Positions 26,326 through 35,203 of a stretch of 64,000 bases of DNA are shown here, piece by piece. Both the position numbers and the translations under genes were made by a program. The DNA is from Deltaproteobacteria bacterium (GTDB taxonomy: Bacteria; Myxococcota_A; Polyangia; Haliangiales; Haliangiaceae). The notes beneath the pieces were generated by a model, which did no database searches, was not told the DNA's origin, and saw only the letters and a program-made list of their open reading frames with translations. The stretch covers positions 1-64,000 of the forward strand of contig JACCTC010000081.1 of the NCBI GenBank assembly GCA_013812655.1, given 5' to 3'. How positions within the stretch are numbered: the first letter of the stretch is position 1; the number at the start of each line of letters is the position of its first letter.

Positions 26326-28437
26326 CTACTCGGGCTGCAGCACGAACCAGTGAAACACGCGATACGGCCCGGCCGCACGCGTGCGCAGGGTGGCGTCGCG
26401 TGACCCGAGCCGGACGTCGAACGTGATCTCGACGAGGCTGCCGGTCGGGGCGGGCAGCTCGGCGCGCCCGAGCACGGCGCCGTCGCCGTCGAGTAGCTCG
26501 ATCGCGACCGGCTTGGTGATCGCCTCGTGCCACGGGTAGTCGCGTTTGCCACCCGTGCGCAGCACGACGCGCACCGGGCGCGTCGGGTCGACCGTCACGG
26601 TGAGCTCCTCGTGACCGCCGCGGATGGTCCGGCCACCGTCGAGCAGAAGCCCGTGCACCGGGTGGGTCTCCTTGTGAAACATCGTCCACCGCGCCGTCGG
26701 ATCACCGAACTTGCGGCGGCCGATCGCGCCGCGCCACCCGTGCGCACGCTCGCTCGCGAGATCCGCGACGTCGACGCGATCGACGATCTTCCAGCCGTCG
26801 CGCGGCACGACCGGCAGCTCGGCGGTGTGAACGTGCGCCCACCGCGCCTCGATCAGCTGCATGTCGTGATCCCCGACGAGCCGGCGCTGATGAAACGGCG
26901 GTTCGAGCGGCGTCTGCAGGACCGTCGTCCCGAACAGCTCACCCTGCCCCATCCACGCCGGATAGTAGGTGAAGTGCGTCGGCCGCTGCGCGGGCGGCAA
27001 GCTCTCCAGGAACTCGAAGCGCGAGCCGGGCCCGTGGTTCGCGATGCCGGCCTGGTAGTTGGTGACGAGCCCGAGCATGTCGTAGACACGGGTGTCGCCG
27101 TAGTACGCGACCGCGCCGGCGTCGTGGAACATCAGGGATGCGTCGGGCAGCTTCTTGTGGACGTAGCGGCCGAGCGTGACGACCTGACGGTCGAGATCGG
27201 TCGCGTTCTGCGCGAACAGCGCGATGTCCGCACGCATGCCCGGTAGCGCCGCGCGCAGGTACAGCAGCACGAGCACGCACGCGGCGGCGAGCCAGGCGCG
27301 GTTCGCGATCAGCGTCGGAATCCGCGCCGGCCAGCGCGGCGGTACGAGCGCACACGCGACCGTCACCATCAGCAGCGGGAACGCCGGCGCGATGTAGCGG
27401 TAGTTCTGAAAGCTCCACGCACCCGACGACGCGATCACCGCCAGCACGAGACCGAGCGGCGCGGTGACGACGAGGAACCCCGCGAGGTAACGGGTCTCGC
27501 GCTTCGCCCACCACGCGACGCGAACCGCGCCGACGATCCACAGCAGCGCGACCAGCCGTGGCCACACGAGCGGGCTCTTCGCGTCCCAGAACAGCGTGCC
27601 GAGCATCTTGCCGGTCTGCGTCGTGACCGCCTGCCACCAGTACGTCCAGTCGAAGCCCGGCAGGTAGAAGTGACTCTTCGCGACTCCGGTGTTCGGCGCG
27701 AAGTTGCCGGCGAGCAGCTTGTTCGCGACGAGCCACGCGACCGGCGCGATCAGCGGAACCGCCCACAGCGCGGCTGCCCGCCAGCTATGTTGCCGTAGCC
27801 GCTGCACGACCGCGACCGCGACAACAAATCCGACGATCATCATCGCCTCGGGCCGCGACAGCGACGTCGCCGCGAGCAGCGCGATCAGCCGCTTGGTCGG
27901 CGGGCCCTCGCGCGGCGCGCGTACGAGCGAGATCACCAGCCACACCAGCAGCGCACTCGCGAACGCGACCTCCATGCCCGCGAACGAGGTCCACGCGAAC
28001 GGCGCGATGCCGAGGACGAACGCCGCCGCGAGCACACCGGTGACCTGCCCGGCGAGGCCGCTCGCGATGTCGCGGACGAGCCGGTAGCAGCCGACGAGCG
28101 TCGCCGCATAGAGCGCCGCGCACAGCCCGTACGACACCCACACGAGCGCGTGTCCGCGTGCACCGAGCGTCCAGAACGGCGCGATCACCATCGGCCACAG
28201 CGCGCTCGTCGAGCCCGCCGAGTAGCCCCCACCCGGGAAGTACGTGAACGGCTCACCGCGCCCGAACTGCTTCGCGTACGTCAGGTAGATGTACGAGTCA
28301 TCGAGCGGCAGCCCGAACGACCGGGTGTGCCGCAGAACGCCGTGCGCGAACGTCCAGGCGAGAGCGACGGCGCAGGCCGCGATCACGAGGGCCGGCACGT
28401 ACGGCACGAGCCGCTGCGCCAGGCGCCGGAGGTTCAT
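26326..28437 (-). CDS. GT-C-type polytopic glycosyltransferase-like membrane protein
   Basis: A 703-residue membrane protein. A first TM helix (about 12-30) is followed by the acidic pair LDDSYIYLTYAKQFGRGEPF, the place of the catalytic DD/DE motif in ArnT/PMT/GT39-like GT-C enzymes. About ten more hydrophobic helices follow up to residue 410. The C-terminal 290 residues are soluble and beta-rich, presumably periplasmic. The second part includes AGAVAYYGDTRVYDMLGLV, typical of mannosyltransferase-like proteins of Actinobacteria and Myxococcota. It would transfer a sugar from a polyprenyl-phosphate donor; the acceptor is unknown. ATG 28437 has the hexamer TACATC 7 nt upstream. Confidence 0.75.
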   Translation of the reverse strand: MNLRRLAQRLVPYVPALVIAACAVALAWTFAHGVLRHTRSFGLPLDDSYIYLTYAKQFGRGEPFTYFPGGGYSAGSTSALWPMVIAPFWTLGARGHALVWVSYGLCAALYAATLVGCYRLVRDIASGLAGQVTGVLAAAFVLGIAPFAWTSFAGMEVAFASALLVWLVISLVRAPREGPPTKRLIALLAATSLSRPEAMMIVGFVVAVAVVQRLRQHSWRAAALWAVPLIAPVAWLVANKLLAGNFAPNTGVAKSHFYLPGFDWTYWWQAVTTQTGKMLGTLFWDAKSPLVWPRLVALLWIVGAVRVAWWAKRETRYLAGFLVVTAPLGLVLAVIASSGAWSFQNYRYIAPAFPLLMVTVACALVPPRWPARIPTLIANRAWLAAACVLVLLYLRAALPGMRADIALFAQNATDLDRQVVTLGRYVHKKLPDASLMFHDAGAVAYYGDTRVYDMLGLVTNYQAGIANHGPGSRFEFLESLPPAQRPTHFTYYPAWMGQGELFGTTVLQTPLEPPFHQRRLVGDHDMQLIEARWAHVHTAELPVVPRDGWKIVDRVDVADLASERAHGWRGAIGRRKFGDPTARWTMFHKETHPVHGLLLDGGRTIRGGHEELTVTVDPTRPVRVVLRTGGKRDYPWHEAITKPVAIELLDGDGAVLGRAELPAPTGSLVEITFDVRLGSRDATLRTRAAGPYRVFHWFVLQPE

Positions 28438-28477
28438 CTCCGACGATGTACACCAATCAGCGTGCTGTCGCCCTACG

Positions 28478-30172
28478 CTACGGCCGGTTCAGCGCGCAGT
28501 ACGGCGTGGCATCGGGCGGGACCTCGACATCGGATGCGGTCGCGCGCTGCGTGCACGGCTCGTCCTCGGTCCACGGCCGCCACTCGGTGCCGCGCCCGAG
28601 GGTCTGCGCGTAGCTCGCCCAGCCCAGGTAGCCATCGAGCTGCGACTTGAACACCGTCGGGGCGACGCACGTGCCGGCCTGCTGGGCACGCGCGCGCTTC
28701 ATGATGATGTCGTACATCGCCGACGTCGACGAGTTCCAGCAGCACGTCTTCGAGCGCGTGTACTCGAGCTCGCCGAACACGTAATCCTCGAGCGTGCGGT
28801 GCGCGGCATCGACCTGCGCGACCGACTGACCGAACGAGCGCTCGGAGAGCTCGTAGAGCGTGGCGAACGCATGCTCGCGGCGCTCGCGGGCCGAGCACGA
28901 CGACGGGTAATTCGCGAGGTGGCGGCGTGCATCGGTGATCTGCTGCAGCAGCTCGATGCGCTGCTGGTCCGGAGAGACCTGGCCGAGGATCTGCTCGAAG
29001 CGAGCGGTGCGCGCCGCGAGTCGCGGGTAGTCCGTCGAGTTGATCCAGCTCGCCTCGTCGCCGGCCATCCAGGTGTTGGTCCAGTAGCCGCCGATGTTCT
29101 TCGCGACGCGCCAGCGCTTCACACCACCGCCGAGCTTCGCGTAGAGGTGCCCCTCCTCGTTGACGCCGGGACCGCCGGCATAGGCGCTGACGAAGTAGCT
29201 CTTCGAGGCCTGGCCGGATTCGCGGCGACCCTGGCGGCGCGGCATCGAGCCCGAGATCGTCGTGATGTCGCGGCTGCCACCGGCGAGCTCGGTGACATCC
29301 TTGACGACGAGCGTGTGGCCGATGCCGCTGCGCTGCCAGCACTCGATCAGGAAGTCACCCGAGCGCACGGCGTCGGCCGCGAGGTTGTACGCGTTCGCGG
29401 AGTCCGCGAGGTGGACCGAGCCGAGGTAGTCGAGGACGAGCACGGTGAAGTAGCCCGCGCGCTTGTTGAGGTGGATCTCGTCGAGGTACGCGCCGAAGTG
29501 CGCGCCCGGGGCGAGCTGCGGCTGGAGCTGGTCGCCGCCCGCGATCCGCTTGTCACGCAGCACGCGATCGGTCGGCCACGTGCCGCCGGCGTACGTCGCC
29601 GTGTGGTCCTTGTACTTCAGCGCGAACTCCGGCGAAGCCGCATAGCGACCTGCCGTCGTGCGCACGCCGTTGTGCCCGAAGTACACGCGCCGGCCCTGGC
29701 CATCGACGGCCTCGAAGAAGAGCGGCAGCTCGTACCAGGCGGCAAACGTGATCCGCAAGAACAGCGAGAGCTCCGCGCACTCGAGGACCGGCGAGGGCAG
29801 CGTCTTGCCCCACGGCGTCGTGAGTTGCACCGTCATCGAATAGCCGTCGATGCCCGGGATCCACGCGAGCGAGCCGATCCACTTCGCGTACTTCGCATCC
29901 CACGTCAGACCGCTGTTCGCGGGCCACGCCATGCCCGCGGCCGCAGCGGCGGGCGTCGTGGTGTCCTCCCACTTGTTGCGCGCCGTCCAGACCTGGGTCG
30001 CCGACGTGTTGGTGGCAACCAGGAGCCCGCGCCGATGCTCGGAGTCTTCCTTCCCCGGCGGCGGGGTCGGGGTCATCGGACCCTCCATGCCCCATTCTTC
30101 GTCGGGGGTCAGCACGTCATCGTCCGCACAGGCAGTGGCGAGCACGAGCAGCAAGAGAGCGAGCGCTTTCAT
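28478..30172 (-). CDS. Large exported lipoprotein of unknown family
   Basis: A 564-residue protein with signal KALALLLLVLATACADDD (lipobox LATAC). After a Pro/Glu-rich linker it has a beta-rich domain (about 50-250, including WAWPANSGLTW-like and WIPGIDGYSMTVQL strands). A middle part with YFVSAYAGGPGVNEEGHLY follows, then a helical C-terminal third with CCWNSS. It contains several Cys and many aromatic residues, as expected of a secreted folded protein. No family is recognised. It lies upstream of the GT-C gene on the same strand with a 40-base gap, so the two may be cotranscribed. Confidence 0.7.
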   Translation of the reverse strand: MKALALLLLVLATACADDDVLTPDEEWGMEGPMTPTPPPGKEDSEHRRGLLVATNTSATQVWTARNKWEDTTTPAAAAAGMAWPANSGLTWDAKYAKWIGSLAWIPGIDGYSMTVQLTTPWGKTLPSPVLECAELSLFLRITFAAWYELPLFFEAVDGQGRRVYFGHNGVRTTAGRYAASPEFALKYKDHTATYAGGTWPTDRVLRDKRIAGGDQLQPQLAPGAHFGAYLDEIHLNKRAGYFTVLVLDYLGSVHLADSANAYNLAADAVRSGDFLIECWQRSGIGHTLVVKDVTELAGGSRDITTISGSMPRRQGRRESGQASKSYFVSAYAGGPGVNEEGHLYAKLGGGVKRWRVAKNIGGYWTNTWMAGDEASWINSTDYPRLAARTARFEQILGQVSPDQQRIELLQQITDARRHLANYPSSCSARERREHAFATLYELSERSFGQSVAQVDAAHRTLEDYVFGELEYTRSKTCCWNSSTSAMYDIIMKRARAQQAGTCVAPTVFKSQLDGYLGWASYAQTLGRGTEWRPWTEDEPCTQRATASDVEVPPDATPYCALNRP

Positions 30173-30328
30173 GAGGGGCGCTATCAGCAGGCCGCGTGCC
30201 TCGTCGGGTTCTCGGGTCCGCCGTGCAATGTCGTGGACTTGCCGGCGCCGGCCCTACGGTGGTCGGACCCTAGCAACCCGAGTGGCCGGGCCACGAGGCC
30301 GCACCGGCCAGCGCGAACCGCGCGGGTC
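30173..30328. other. Intergenic region with short inverted repeats
   Basis: 156 bases between two minus-strand genes. It contains the palindrome CCGGCGCCGG and a small hairpin (GTGGC, CGG, GCCAC) but no T-tract. It presumably holds the end of the peroxiredoxin transcript and the promoter of the large lipoprotein (GATAGC 7 nt before its ATG). Confidence 0.35.
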
Positions 30329-31048
30329 TCAGCGCTGCGCGGTCATGTAGCGCTCGAGCTCGTCGCAGCCGCCGATGTACTTGCCGTCGATGAACACCTG
30401 CGGCGTCGACGTCTTGCCACTGACCGCGCGAAGCCGCCGCGGCGACGCCTCGACCTCCTCGTAGGCCCAGCCGCGCTCGTCGAGCAGCCGCTTTGCCTTC
30501 GTGCAGTACGAGCAGCCGATCCGCGTGAACATCACGATGTCGTGCGGAGGCGGGGCACCGGGATCGAGGTGCTTCAGCATGGTGTCGGCATCCGAGACCT
30601 CGAACGGATCGCCTTCCTGCTCGGGCTCGACGAACATCTTCTCGATCACGCCATCGTTGACCAGCATCGAGTAGCGCCACGACCGCTTGCTGCCGAGGTC
30701 GGCCTTGTCGACGAGCATGCCCATGCGATCGGTGAATTCCGCCGTGGCATCGGGCACGAACGCGATCTGATCCGCGTGCTGCGTCCGTCCCCACTCCTCC
30801 ATCACGTACGGATCGTTGACCGAGATGCACACGATCGCGTCGATCCCGCGCGCCTTGAATGCGGGCGCGAGCTCGTTGTAGCGCGGCACGTGCGCGGACG
30901 AGCAGGTCGGCGTGAACGCGCCCGGCAGCGCGAACACCACCACTCGCTTGCCGGCAAACAGCTCCGCCGTGGTGAGCGTCGCCCACGCGCTGTCGCGGCG
31001 GACGCGAAACTTGATCTCGGGGACGCGCTGACCTTCTCGGCTCTTCAT
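30329..31048 (-). CDS. Peroxiredoxin-glutaredoxin hybrid (Prx5 type)
   Basis: A 239-residue fusion enzyme that reduces peroxides with glutathione. Residues 1-160 are a Prx5 domain with peroxidatic Cys in VVFALPGAFTPTCSSAHVP and the typical GSKRSWRYSMLVNDGVIE. Residues about 165-239 are a glutaredoxin domain with the dithiol CSYC (IVMFTRIGCSYCTKAKRLLD) and cis-Pro region KTSTPQVFIDGKYIGGCDEL. The same domain order occurs in Haemophilus hybrid Prx5. ATG 31048 is supported by the conserved N-terminus and a TAGACG hexamer 7 nt upstream. Together with osmC it gives the region two hydroperoxide-removal genes. Confidence 0.94.
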   Translation of the reverse strand: MKSREGQRVPEIKFRVRRDSAWATLTTAELFAGKRVVVFALPGAFTPTCSSAHVPRYNELAPAFKARGIDAIVCISVNDPYVMEEWGRTQHADQIAFVPDATAEFTDRMGMLVDKADLGSKRSWRYSMLVNDGVIEKMFVEPEQEGDPFEVSDADTMLKHLDPGAPPPHDIVMFTRIGCSYCTKAKRLLDERGWAYEEVEASPRRLRAVSGKTSTPQVFIDGKYIGGCDELERYMTAQR

Positions 31049-31092
31049 GGCGAGACGTCTACCACGATGACTCGGACTCGGTGGCGCCCGCC

Positions 31093-31416
31093 TCAAAGAT
31101 GAGCGTGAGCCTGGCAGCGGTCGGCCCACGCCATCTCGCCGAGGGCCGCGTCGCCGAGGTCGACGTCGCAGATCTCGCAGCGCCCGAACGAGTCATCCCC
31201 GGCATCGAGCAGTGCGCGCCGCTGCTCGATCTGATCGAGCGCCCACCGCAGCTTCTCCTCGGGCCGCATGCCGGGCTTCCCCGCGATCCCGAGTGTGCCG
31301 AGCTTTGGCGCCACTGGCTTGCCGGCGAGCACGTCCGCGAGCAGCGTCGCGAGCACGCGGCCTCGCTTCAGCAGACCCTGCCGCAGCCGCGCGCTCATCG
31401 CGTCGTCGAATCGCAC
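31093..31416 (-). CDS. Small DksA/TraR-like zinc-finger protein
   Basis: 107 residues starting at GTG 31416 (101 if ATG 31398 is used). An N-terminal helical part (MSARLRQGLLKRGRVLATLL) and a conserved helix MRPEEKLRWALDQIEQRRALL precede FGRCEICDVDLG ... WADRCQAH. These three cysteines and a His resemble the C4 zinc finger of TraR/DksA proteins, though one Cys is replaced. It starts 4 bases after the stop of the next Cys protein, so they form a two-gene unit. The role is unknown; RNA-polymerase secondary-channel binding would be the analogy. Confidence 0.6.
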   Translation of the reverse strand: MRFDDAMSARLRQGLLKRGRVLATLLADVLAGKPVAPKLGTLGIAGKPGMRPEEKLRWALDQIEQRRALLDAGDDSFGRCEICDVDLGDAALGEMAWADRCQAHAHL

Positions 31417-31420
31417 GCGT

Positions 31421-31714
31421 TCAGTGTGCCACGTCGAGCTGCGCGCCAGGCCCACTCCACCAGCGCGCCGCCCAGCGCTCGAGCTCGGCCGCGAGCCGCG
31501 CCGCGAGCCGGGGATCCGAGGACAGATCGCCGACCTTGCGCCGCGCGATCGACGTCGCGCGATCCGTGGCAGGCCATGGCCGCGTCCGCGGGACTTGCCG
31601 CGCGACATCCATCGCCCAGACCTCCCCGCGGCACGCGGCCACCCCACGGAGCTGCGCGAATGCGTCGTCGAGGCAGCGATCGCAGAGCTCGTCACGTGCA
31701 CAACCGCAGACCAT
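31421..31714 (-). CDS. Small Cys-containing protein, function unknown
   Basis: 97 residues. The N-terminus MVCGCARDELCDRCLDDAF has CxC and CxxC pairs and could bind a metal; the rest is helical and Trp-rich (LERWAARWW). I do not recognise a family. Support for it as a gene comes from a TAAGGT hexamer 6 nt before its ATG, and from tight linkage to the downstream zinc-finger gene. Confidence 0.5.
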   Translation of the reverse strand: MVCGCARDELCDRCLDDAFAQLRGVAACRGEVWAMDVARQVPRTRPWPATDRATSIARRKVGDLSSDPRLAARLAAELERWAARWWSGPGAQLDVAH

Positions 31715-31881
31715 GCGTTCACCTTACGAGGCGGGTCCGACGGCGCACCGTGAGGTCGTCTGCACCGTCGCGCGGGGCTAACGTCAGGCGGCCTCACCGG
31801 CAGGCCTGGCCACCACTCGAGTTGCCACCCCATGTGATCACGCAGGCTTGCGGACGCACGCAGCTTGCAGCCCCGGCACGC

Positions 31882-33447
31882 ATGATCGGGGACATCGTCG
31901 AGAATCGCTATCGCATCGAGGCGGAGCTCGGCGCCGGCGCGATGGGACGCGTCTATCGAGCGCGCCACGTCAAGGTCGGCTGTAGCGTCGCGATCAAGGT
32001 GTTGCACCGCGAGCTGCTCACCGTGCCGACCGTCGTCGAGCGGTTTCACCGCGAGGCTCGCATCGCGGCGCGACTTCGCCACCCGAACGTGATCGGCGTG
32101 CTCGACGTCGGCGAGACGGCCGCCGGCCAGCACCTCATGGTCCTCGAGCTGGCTCCCGGCATCCCGCTCTCGCAGCTCGTCAGCGCGCCGCTACCGCGTG
32201 CTCGCACGATCTCGATCATTGCCCAGCTCCTGCGCGGCCTATCTCACGCGCACGCCGCCGGGCTCGTCCATCGCGATCTCAAGCCGGAGAACGTCCTCGT
32301 CGAGACCTCACCCGCAGGCATCGATACCGCACGTATCGTCGACTTCGGGATCGCCGTCCTCCGCGATCGCGACGACGTTGCCGCCGGTCCACGGCTGACC
32401 GACGCGAACCTGATCATCGGCACGCCCCACTACATGTCACCCGAGCACGCGACCGGCGCGCCCGTCGATGGCCGCACCGATCTGTTCTCGCTCGGCATCA
32501 TCGTCTACGAGCTCCTCGCCGGCTGCCTGCCATTCGCCGGCTCGGGCGCCGACGTCGCATTCGCGAACGTCACCCGCGACCCGCCGGCCATCGCCGAGCG
32601 CGCGCCGTGCGCGACCGTCGACCCGCTGCTCGAAGCCTTCGCCCGCCGGCTGATGGCTCGCCGCCTCGACGAGCGATTTCAGAGCGCGCAGGAAGCGCTC
32701 GCAGTGCTCGAGCTGATCGAGCTCGATCGCACGGCCGCCACTCGGCTGCTCTGTCGCGCGGCCACCGCGCCCGCCGTCGTCGCGTACGTTCCGCAGCGAG
32801 TCGCGCCTGCGGTCGTCGTCGATCCACCGATGCGATCGGTGTTCGATAGCGACGCCCTGTCGACGATGCCGATCGAGACGATCGAGACGATCGCGCCGCG
32901 CACCCGGATCCGCCGCCGTGTTTGGTCCGTGCTCGCGGCCACCGCAATCGTCATCGCGATCGCGGCCGGCTGGGCGATGCCGACCACCACCGCGCGCGCG
33001 CCCGCGATCGAGCTCACGTCCACCGAGCCTGGATCGGCGGTCCGCGTCGTCACTCGCGATGTGCGTGTCGGCGAGTCGCAGCGACGTGTCGAGGCCCGCA
33101 GGCGTGCGCCCGCGGCTGCGGTCGATACGCGCGCGCCGGCGAGCGAGCCGGCGGCCGAGCCGGCGGCCCAGATCACGGTCGAGGTCGCGTCCGCGATCCC
33201 ACGCGTGGACGAGCCCACGAGCAGCGCCCCCGTCGCCGATAGCGCGTCGGCGATCGCCGCCCGCTACATCGCGATCGGCAAGGCGCTGCGCGCATGCAGC
33301 GGCGACGATCCGCTGTGGCAGCGCTACCGCTGGATCCGCATCGACGATGCGGTCGGCAGCAAGGCCGCGCGCCACGCGGCGAGCACGATCCTCGACAGCA
33401 TCGAGCGCGAGCTTGCAATCCGCTCGAGCGCGCCACGCGCCTCGTAG
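31882..33447 (+). CDS. Membrane-anchored Ser/Thr protein kinase
   Basis: A 521-residue eukaryotic-like kinase. The Gly-rich loop is LGAGAMGRVYRARH (about residue 16), ATP-binding Lys in SVAIKVLHRE (about 38), catalytic loop LVHRDLKPENVLVE (about 130), DFG in IVDFGIAVL, and the activation segment ends GTPHYMSPEHATG. A linker (about 265-340) is followed by one TM helix (about 347-366, VLAATAIVIAIAAGWAM) and a 150-residue periplasmic Ala/Arg-rich tail. ATG 31882 opens onto the kinase domain; the ORF extends upstream without kinase sequence. It converges with the lipoprotein gene at 33455 with only 7 bases between. Confidence 0.92.
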   Translation: MIGDIVENRYRIEAELGAGAMGRVYRARHVKVGCSVAIKVLHRELLTVPTVVERFHREARIAARLRHPNVIGVLDVGETAAGQHLMVLELAPGIPLSQLVSAPLPRARTISIIAQLLRGLSHAHAAGLVHRDLKPENVLVETSPAGIDTARIVDFGIAVLRDRDDVAAGPRLTDANLIIGTPHYMSPEHATGAPVDGRTDLFSLGIIVYELLAGCLPFAGSGADVAFANVTRDPPAIAERAPCATVDPLLEAFARRLMARRLDERFQSAQEALAVLELIELDRTAATRLLCRAATAPAVVAYVPQRVAPAVVVDPPMRSVFDSDALSTMPIETIETIAPRTRIRRRVWSVLAATAIVIAIAAGWAMPTTTARAPAIELTSTEPGSAVRVVTRDVRVGESQRRVEARRRAPAAAVDTRAPASEPAAEPAAQITVEVASAIPRVDEPTSSAPVADSASAIAARYIAIGKALRACSGDDPLWQRYRWIRIDDAVGSKAARHAASTILDSIERELAIRSSAPRAS

Positions 33448-33454
33448 GACGCGG

Positions 33455-33895
33455 CTACTGGAACGTCGGCGGCTCGGACGTGATGAAGCCGTCCAGCTGG
33501 GCCGGCTGATCGGCGGCAGGATCGGCGGCGTACCAGAAGTTCGTGACCGCGTACTTCGGGGTCGCGAGGTTGAACGGCAGCTCGAGCGTGACTCCCGGAA
33601 CGTCATCCGTGGTCGCCGTCAGCACGTGATCGCCGGGCGCGAGCTCGAACTTGAACTCGTGCCACGAGTGCTGGCCCTCGACGTCGAAGTCACCGGTGAC
33701 GGCGAGCTGGCCATCGATCTGCACGTTGATATCGACGACCTCGCGATCGAAGCTCTGGTTCGACACGTAGAGCGTGAAGTTCGGATTGGTGGCGACCGGC
33801 AGGTGCTGGCGCGCCGACCCGGCGCCGGGATCGGTGGCGCAGCCGGCGGCAGAGAGCACGAGGACGAGTGTGGACAACTGGGCTAGGCGGGACAT
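33455..33895 (-). CDS. Lipoprotein of unknown function
   Basis: 146 residues. The signal LAQLSTLVLVLSAAGCATD ends in the lipobox SAAGC. The mature part is one beta-sandwich-like domain (NFTLYVSNQSFDREVVDINV, then GDHVLTATTDDVPGVTLELP), similar in layout to small carbohydrate-binding or Ig-like domains. The ATG at 33895 has GAGGTG 6 nt upstream. It is the distal minus-strand gene of the group that includes the two barrels and the kinase-like lipoprotein, with a 177-base gap before it. Confidence 0.72.
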   Translation of the reverse strand: MSRLAQLSTLVLVLSAAGCATDPGAGSARQHLPVATNPNFTLYVSNQSFDREVVDINVQIDGQLAVTGDFDVEGQHSWHEFKFELAPGDHVLTATTDDVPGVTLELPFNLATPKYAVTNFWYAADPAADQPAQLDGFITSEPPTFQ

Positions 33896-34072
33896 GCCAG
33901 ACACCTCGAGCAAGCGCAGTGCCTTCGCCAAGCTCGCGTAACTGCATCGTGCAACCTCGAAATTCTGTCGTTCGCGGTATCCATATCCTCGGCAAAGTCG
34001 CCGGGAACACGGCGGCCGTCGCATTCGGGCGACCAATCTCCGCGATCGCGCGCGTCGGCTACGTCAACCGCG

Positions 34073-35152
34073 CTACCTGGCTGGCAAGAAGTCGGACTCG
34101 AACGCGAAGCCTGCGAGCAGGTATGGAAACGCGCGCGGCGTGAAGTCGTCGTCCGTCGTGTCAGCCGCGATATCGGTCTGCTCGCCGGTGCGCCAGCGGT
34201 GCGTCAGATACCACGAGGCGATCAGGATCACCGTTGGCTTGTTGAACGTCGACGGGCCACGGTCGCGCAGCGTGTATGCCGCGAACAGGCCAGCGCGCTG
34301 GTGGCCGTTGTCGCCCTCGTACGCGGCGCGGTCACCGCCGCTGGCGAAGTGCGAGTCCCGGTAGAACGGCTTGACCCAGGTATGCCGCACGCCGATCGCG
34401 AGGCCGGGGCGACCGATAAACAGCACGTCGGTATCGGTCGAGAGCGTCCAGCCGTTGTCGGGCAGCAGCGTGTCGAAGGTCGCCTCGTACGCGACCGTGT
34501 CGCCATCGCGAATGCGGAGAGCCCAGTAGTCGAGCTGGAACAGCGCGCGCACCGCGATCGGGCCCACCTTGAGCTGGAGCAGCGGCTGCAGCGAGGCGTG
34601 ATAGATCGTCGCGGTCTGGGGCTCGCGCGTCGGGTCGTCGCGCAGATCCTTGAGCCGCTGGTCGGAGTAGTTCGCGGTCGCCGACGGGAAGGACTGCAGA
34701 TAGCCCAGGATGCCGAAGTACTTCTGGACCTCGACGGTCGCGCGCAGGTTGAAGATCGACGCTGGCTGCAGCTCGCCACCGACCGCGAGGTGTGCACTCA
34801 CCGGGTTGAGCTTGGGATACACACCCGCGAACATGAAGTTGTTCTGCGTGATCGGTTTTGTCGACGCGTAGAGCCGCTTCTGGATGCCGATCCGCGCCCG
34901 CGTCTCGAGCCCGAGCGGGTTGAGCCGCAACACGGTGAGATCCGAGAGCATGAAGCGCGTTGCCGGTGGTGACCGCGGCGTGGCCTCTGCAGGCGGTGCG
35001 CTCGGCGTCGGCGGCGCGGGTGCCGCGGCAGGCTCGGCGACGGGTGGTATCGGCGCGCCGGCAGGCTCGGCGGCCGGCGGCGTCGGTTCGGGCGCCTGCG
35101 CCAAGGCGACGGCAGGCATGATCGCGATCAGGACCCCCAGCACTCCACGCAT
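34073..35152 (-). CDS. Outer-membrane beta-barrel protein with Pro/Ala linker
   Basis: 359 residues. Signal MRGVLGVLIAIMPAVALAQA is cleaved after ALA. A Pro/Ala/Glu linker (about 20-62) is followed by about ten amphipathic strands (TRARIGIQKRLYAS, IAVRALFQLDYWALRIRDGD, LAIGVRHTWVKPFYRDSHF, PTVILIASWYLTHRWRTG) and it ends in FAFESDFLPAR. The aromatic girdle and alternating pattern indicate an outer-membrane barrel, family unknown. ATG 35152 has TAGGAT 6 nt upstream, so it has its own promoter. Position suggests a link to the kinase-like lipoprotein block. Confidence 0.72.
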   Translation of the reverse strand: MRGVLGVLIAIMPAVALAQAPEPTPPAAEPAGAPIPPVAEPAAAPAPPTPSAPPAEATPRSPPATRFMLSDLTVLRLNPLGLETRARIGIQKRLYASTKPITQNNFMFAGVYPKLNPVSAHLAVGGELQPASIFNLRATVEVQKYFGILGYLQSFPSATANYSDQRLKDLRDDPTREPQTATIYHASLQPLLQLKVGPIAVRALFQLDYWALRIRDGDTVAYEATFDTLLPDNGWTLSTDTDVLFIGRPGLAIGVRHTWVKPFYRDSHFASGGDRAAYEGDNGHQRAGLFAAYTLRDRGPSTFNKPTVILIASWYLTHRWRTGEQTDIAADTTDDDFTPRAFPYLLAGFAFESDFLPAR

Positions 35153-35158
35153 CGGCGC

Positions 35159-35164
35159 ATCCTA
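35159..35164 (-). promoter_or_regulatory. -10-like hexamer TAGGAT
   Basis: On the minus strand TAGGAT ends 6 nt before ATG 35152, with gcgccg between. It is one of the clearest leaderless-type sites here. Confidence 0.45.
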
Positions 35165-35203
35165 TGCGAGGGCCGTCTGCACCGGGTCGTCGCCGCGAAG
35201 TTT

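Noticed and set aside
28289-31102. 937-codon plus-strand open frame opposite the lipoprotein and peroxiredoxin genes
   Set aside because: Antisense of clear genes, no domain, Arg/His/Val-rich low-quality sequence.
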